Below are positions 60,201-64,000 of a DNA stretch of 64,000 nt, in pieces. Below the pieces are notes generated by a model, which did no database searches, was not told the origin of the DNA, and saw nothing but the letters and a program-made list of their open reading frames with translations. This DNA is from Stenogyne calaminthoides. Lineage: Eukaryota; Streptophyta; Magnoliopsida; Lamiales; Lamiaceae. The position numbers and the translations under genes are program-made. Where the stretch lies: contig JBBCBC010000002.1 in NCBI GenBank assembly GCA_037126765.1, forward strand, positions 21,917,853-21,981,852. Reading direction: 5' to 3'. Positions within the stretch are counted from its first letter, which is position 1, and each line of letters starts with the position of its first letter.

Positions 60201-61807
60201 CACTTAAATATTAAGACTTAAGAGATAGTATTTTTTATTATTCTGATGTTATTTGACAAATAAAAAAATGTTTATTTTTATTTCAAACCCTAGATGTACG
60301 CAAGGCACGCCTTAGGCGCCCCTTTGCTCGAGTCAAGGTGGCGAAAGGCGCCGAAAGGCGCCCCCAGGCGAGCGCCCAGAAAATCCCAACCGCCTGGACC
60401 TATGGCAGGCGAGGTGGCTAGCGCCCCGAGCGCCGTGCGCCTGAGGCGCGCCTTTAATAACTATGGCTAAACGAGAACTGTCTACCTAAAGAGCAACCTG
60501 ACTTTCAATGCAAATTACAGAGCAAGGATCTCTCTCTCTCTTTCAACCTGACTTTGAATAAATGGGTAAAGCTATTGGAGACCTGGTTTTAAACATTGGA
60601 CATTTTTTGAGGCAAAGCATTCACATTTTCTTTTTTTTAATACTACCTAAAAGGAAAGCTAAAGAGTCAAGTATCAGTTTAGCTGGGGCCAGGACTTGTG
60701 GATAACAAGCCATTCGGAAAGTTAGAAACTGACTCATCTTTCATCAATTACTATTTGATCCTCTCGTTTCATTGGTGTAGAGGAAGTAGCTAGCATTCAA
60801 ATAGTAACAAATAGGATATGCACTATTAAAGTCAGTACCTTAACGGATTACGAAAGAAAGAAAGATTGAGTACAGGACTGGTGATGATTGGGGTGGGGGG
60901 AAGAGGAGAAGTAGTCAAAGATATAAAGTTGTATGAATTTAAAAGAGAGCTAAAGGATAACACACTCAACTTCCTTTCTCAAACAAAAAAAGAAAAAGAA
61001 AAGTTTAATCAGCTTCCAAAGGCATATTGTTGGTAATAAGAAACTTAAGCAAAAAAAAAGTTGCATTAAAAAAAGCCTAAATCCAGATTTTTTTATTACA
61101 ATGTCTGCCTAAAAGATCTGCATAACATAACCGAGATACCCTAATCTAGTATAGTAACCATATTATAAAGCACAACTCAATGTTAACCACCGAACTTCTG
61201 AACCCTTTCATTCAGATAAGGGGTTCTATCTCTAGCTATCAGGAAAAAAAATTACTGCAGTCAATTGATTAGCATCTTCTTGAAAACAGAAACTATATAT
61301 CATAAATATACCAAAACACATTTCAGCTTGTTTTGGTCTCATTTCCCCATATATTCAGTTTTGAACACATTGATAAAGAAAAGTATCTACATCAAGTCAT
61401 TCCTATAACGTCATTCCTATAACACACATAATGAATTAAACCAGAAAATGCACGTAATTAAATATTCCATCCCCATGGAATTTAGTTCTACAATTTCAAA
61501 CACCATCGATCATCTAATAATTTTATACATCCCATTAATCCTCCATAATTCAACCTATAATAAACAAACACGAGAAAGATCAATAAAAAGAAACAAATGC
61601 GCGGTTTTGATACCTCAAATTCATGGGATCCGGAGACGAGTCGGCAGAGCAACAGCTAAGAACAAGAGACCGATAAGAGCTCTGATATCCCGCAAGCATT
61701 GGAGCGTTGTTCTGAAAAACGGGATTAGGTTTACAGAAATGGAAAGATGGCGAACGGATGGTGTCGAAAGAGCAAATGGGGCGGCTTAAAGAGGTCGAAA
61801 GAGCCAT
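54251..61807 (-). CDS. PUMPKIN: Plastid UMP kinase (PyrH-type), seven exons
   Basis: Uridylate kinase, phosphorylating UMP to UDP with ATP. Exons (minus): 61614-61807, 59645-59798, 58999-59052, 58245-58336, 56154-56380, 54764-54940, 54251-54360; together 1008 bases, 335 residues plus TGA. All introns are GT/AG and all phases join. Residues 1 to about 65 are Ser-rich and low in acidic residues, like a chloroplast transit peptide. The kinase core starts near 92: 'KVSGEAL' (99-105), 'GGGNIFRG' (140-147), 'GMLATVMN' (165-172), 'GTGNPFFTTD' (222-231), 'KATNVDGVFDDDP' and 'VVFNLNKPG' (301-309), all hallmarks of bacterial PyrH in order. In Arabidopsis the single plastid enzyme, PUMPKIN, also binds group II intron transcripts; that second role is only known there. 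Introns 1, 2, 4 and 5 carry transposon insertions; no exon is damaged. Confidence 0.95.
55565..55803. mobile_element. Stowaway MITE in UMP kinase intron 5
   Basis: CTCCCTCCGTCCT and inverted AGGAAGGAGGGAG ends with TA duplications (55563-55564, 55804-55805). The 239 bases are almost a full palindrome ('ttgtttattagtatttgaaa' and its complement), so the RNA would fold into one long hairpin. Confidence 0.9.
56764..57370 (+). mobile_element. hAT-derived element, copy 1 (UMP kinase intron 4)
   Basis: Perfect 8-bp duplication GAATAAAG (56756-56763, 57371-57378) around inverted ends CATAGTTATTA. Both subterminal zones are packed with 'aaggcgc' and 'ggcgcgcct' words, probable transposase-binding repeats. 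It encloses a transposase C-terminal fragment on the plus strand. 607 bases; antisense to the host gene. Confidence 0.9.
57073..57279 (+). pseudogene. hAT transposase C-terminal fragment, copy 1
   Basis: An open frame encodes 'NHIDPISLRDIDESNEWMVG' and then an acidic stretch ending near 'FTKKLSRSYVVF'. 'DPISL.DID..NEW' resembles the extreme C-terminus of plant hAT transposases. The catalytic parts are absent, so it is a relic carried by a non-autonomous element. Confidence 0.55.
57580..58240. other. Rest of UMP kinase intron 4
   Basis: Intron sequence with no further element that I can delimit. Confidence 0.6.
58540..58810. repeat. Possible MITE remnant in intron 3
   Basis: 'gattataatcacttataa' palindrome at about 58562-58580 and 'gcttataagc'-type words inside intron 3 suggest a small element. 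Boundaries are not resolved. Confidence 0.25.
59107..59617. mobile_element. hAT MITE in UMP kinase intron 2
   Basis: 8-bp duplication ACAAACAT (59099-59106, 59618-59625). Imperfect inverted ends: 'acgtaaatgagctaagc' and, inverted from the right, 'atgtaatcgaactgagc'. GAGCTC/AGCTCG-rich subterminal words are typical of this plant MITE type. It fills most of the 592-base intron. Confidence 0.75.
59849..60465 (-). mobile_element. hAT-derived element, copy 2 (UMP kinase intron 1)
   Basis: Near-identical to copy 1 but inverted. The 8-bp duplication is GCTGAACG (59841-59848) and GCTAAACG (60466-60473), one mismatch. Ends CATAGTTATTA, 617 bases. In the same sense as the host gene. Confidence 0.9.
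59940..60146 (-). pseudogene. hAT transposase C-terminal fragment, copy 2
   Basis: Same 'DPISLRDIDESNEWMVG' fragment as copy 1 with a few substitutions (for example EDEDELV for EDEYELV). No catalytic domain. Confidence 0.55.
60474..61613. other. Rest of UMP kinase intron 1
   Basis: Pyrimidine/purine-rich intron sequence with a (CT)n stretch near 60528-60542. No other gene. Confidence 0.6.
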
Positions 61808-61836
61808 TCTTGAGATGGAAAAAGAATTAGAGTCTG

Positions 61837-61850
61837 CGTTTATAAATAGC
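61837..61850 (-). promoter_or_regulatory. TATA-like box upstream of UMP kinase
   Basis: On the minus strand 'ctatttataaacgc' lies only about 30-40 bases before ATG 61807. If used, the 5' UTR would be very short; a chance match is as likely. Confidence 0.3.
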
Positions 61851-61857
61851 TAGAATT

Positions 61858-62489
61858 TCGAATTTGAATTGTCGTCTCCAAAATTTTGGTTCTAACTTCT
61901 ATTGAACAGTTTCGTTCGAGCGCTCAGGCTTTTGTGTGTGTGTTTTCCCTTCAGATGTTGGATAATGTTGTTTTACAAATCGGAGTGTTGAAGAAATATC
62001 TATGCGGAAAATTTACTCCTTATTTAGGGGCTTGTGTTGTTTATAATTTTGAGAGGATTTCAAATTCGGTAAAGATGAATTTGAAATAAAATAAAAGACG
62101 TATAGTAAAAACTCACTATATATCATTGAAATTGGGAAAAAAATATTATTATAGAGAGGTTATTTTTAAATAGAGTTTTACTTTAAAAAATATTTTTTTT
62201 AATATTATAATACATCTTACAGTACACGTATGTAACTAATTAATATGAATTTGACTAAAACAAATACAAGCATTTTAATAATATAAAACACATATATAAA
62301 CTAATCGGACAAGTTATTACATACACACAAGTTGAAAGATGTAGTGACAAACTATAAAATTAAGATGTTTCACAATCAACGATAGATAAATATTTTAGGT
62401 CAACTTAAACTTATATATATATATATCAAATAATGTCATTTATTCTTATATGGAGGCATAAATCCTTAAGACGGGACCAAAAAAATATA
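61858..62489. other. Intergenic, upstream of the UMP kinase gene
   Basis: Presumed promoter region, AT-rich beyond 62090. No gene supported. Confidence 0.5.
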
Positions 62490-62770
62490 CTCCCTCCGTC
62501 CCGGTGTAATTGTCTCATTTTTTGTTGTTGTTTTGTTTAAAGAATAATAATAAAATAATAAAAATGAAGGGTAGTTTTGGGTATTGGGAGAGAGGAAAAA
62601 GGTATACGGAGTAATGAATGAAGTAGTGAGTGACAATTTTTGTAATATTGTGTGAAAAGTGAGGATAAAAATTATGGGTAGTGGAGTTACTTTTTCCTTT
62701 ATGGAATGAGAAAGTTATAGTTGGACGTCCATAAAAAGAAAGTGAGACAATTATAGTTGGACGGAGGGAG
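62490..62770. mobile_element. Stowaway MITE
   Basis: CTCCCTCCGTCCC and inverted GGACGGAGGGAG ends with TA duplications (62488-62489, 62771-62772). Confidence 0.9.
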
Positions 62771-62911
62771 TATGATTTATTACAATGTGGAGTTTATTCC
62801 TAAATATAACTAGTCTCAAGTCGTGACCGTGGTTTTTTATTACTATAGAGAGATTATTCATATATATAGTATTCTTATAGAGAGTTTTTAATGTATTTCG
62901 ATTTAGTAAAT

Positions 62912-63030
62912 ATTCGTACGAGACGGTTTTATATAAACTAGCACAAATCAATACACTATTTTTAAAATGTTAAAGTATCATGTCCAAATTATATTTTGTT
63001 TCACACTGAGACCGTCTCATATACGTGTAT
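62912..63030. mobile_element. Small TIR element with 'gagacggt' ends
   Basis: 'attcgtacgagacggt' and inverted 'accgtctcatatacgtgt' bound about 120 bases; related to 52531-52664. Confidence 0.35.
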
Positions 63031-63470
63031 CTCTTTAGATTTTGTATATGTGTTTAGAGTGTTGATTTCTTAAAATTTAATAGAATAGAATTTTAAAAGG
63101 TACATTTGTGATAAATAATTTATTGTATATTGAAATGATAAAAACTTGTGTGAACCAAAGTTTACACTCTTAACTCTATTTTAAAATTACATGTAAATTA
63201 TAACAGAGAGATTATAAAGTAAAAAAAAAAAAAAAAGAAATAGAGAAAGAGTGTTGAATTTGGAAGATAATAATAATTTAAAAGTGTGTGATAAATAATT
63301 GATAGTGTATTGAAAATTACGTTTGAAAAAAGTAAGATAGACATATTATTATAGAGTAGAATTTTAGAGAATTTAAAATCTTAAACCCAAATTTGGGTAA
63401 ACAAACAAGAATTTGGATTTGAAGTTTAAGTGATTTTTGGGATTTCAAATCCAAATTATATGTTTCTTTT
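63031..63470. other. AT-rich DNA, no gene seen
   Basis: No supported feature. Confidence 0.5.
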
Positions 63471-63473
63471 AGG

Positions 63474-63857
63474 GTATGTTTGTTTCGGAACTCACTCGGA
63501 TGAACTTAGGACTTTGAGATCCAAGTCACATACTAGTTGGAGATTTCCACATCCAACTTTTAAATCTACTCCTATAAAATATACATATACACCTATTTTC
63601 ACAAAATTCAATACTATCATATCATCACTTTTCTTCCACCCATTTATTCTCTCTCATATTTTTCTCTCACCCAATACAATATAATAATAACACATTAATC
63701 ATTATTTCATATTGATTTGACATAAAACAAAAATCTCACACTATCAAAATTCCAAAACAAACATGTTTTTACTATTCATCGGGATTTTTAAATTCATAGG
63801 ATTTCGAAATCATGACTTCCCCCGCACACCTAAATCTCGAAACAAACATACCCTTAG
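63474..63857. mobile_element. TIR element with 'agggtatgtttgtttcg' ends
   Basis: AGGGTATGTTTGTTTCG at left and its exact inverse CGAAACAAACATACCCT at right enclose about 350 bases without a transposase frame. The 84-codon open frame within it is not supported as a gene. Target duplication unclear. Confidence 0.6.
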
Positions 63858-64000
63858 ATTTTAAAAACTAAGTTTTGGGTTTTGAAATTTTAAATCGCTT
63901 CTAGTTCAGGATTTTGAAAACGAGTTTTAAAAAATCACCTCTATCGCATTATAAATCTACTGTCACGTCACCCAAAAAATAAAAAGATGAACACTCATCT

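Noticed and set aside
63430..63684. 84-codon ORF near the right edge
   Set aside because: It lies mostly inside a TIR element and has no domain pattern or support as a gene.
1..64000. CRISPR array, rRNA operon or bacterial operon
   Set aside because: No regularly spaced identical repeats with unique spacers, no rRNA motifs, and gene structure is eukaryotic.

Overview
This is a eudicot plant nuclear window. Evidence: AT-rich intergenic DNA, Ty1/copia elements primed by initiator-methionine tRNA, Stowaway and hAT miniature elements, tRNA-derived SINE-like units, and one intron-containing nuclear gene for a plastid enzyme. I cannot name the species from sequence alone. More than half of the window is mobile DNA.

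Layout. (1) 1-2624: a minus-strand copia LTR (family B), cut by the window edge, sits inside the 3' part of a plus-strand copia LTR (family A-like, called C). (2) 2625-13555: AT-rich intergenic DNA with tRNA-like units, a C-tract/G4 patch, a long inverted-repeat element, a Helitron-type terminus, a Stowaway MITE and a 0.7-kb direct duplication. (3) 13561-46089: one large copia element A with 5-bp target duplications (CAATG). Its gag is interrupted by a second copia element B (16600-33783, unusual three-LTR structure), and its protease region by a minus-strand solo LTR D (34461-36175, target duplication ACTAT). A and B both carry, downstream of pol, a long accessory ORF whose ends are related between the two elements and which has its own promoter-like TATA in each. 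(4) 46095-54250: gene-poor DNA with a Helitron-type end, a hAT element (47523-48693) with nested MITEs, a SINE-like unit and degenerate repeats. (5) 54251-61807, minus strand: a complete seven-exon gene for the plastid UMP kinase (335 aa, PyrH/PUMPKIN type). All splice junctions obey GT/AG and every phase matches; its introns hold hAT and Stowaway insertions, including two near-identical hAT copies in opposite orientation. (6) 61808-64000: upstream intergenic DNA with further MITEs.

Only the UMP kinase gene looks like an intact host gene. The retroelement reading frames are broken many times. Comparing the repeated LTRs shows that many differences are CAG/CTG to CG changes, which suggests consensus error at methylated CHG sites rather than biological decay, so the apparent frameshifts should be read with caution.
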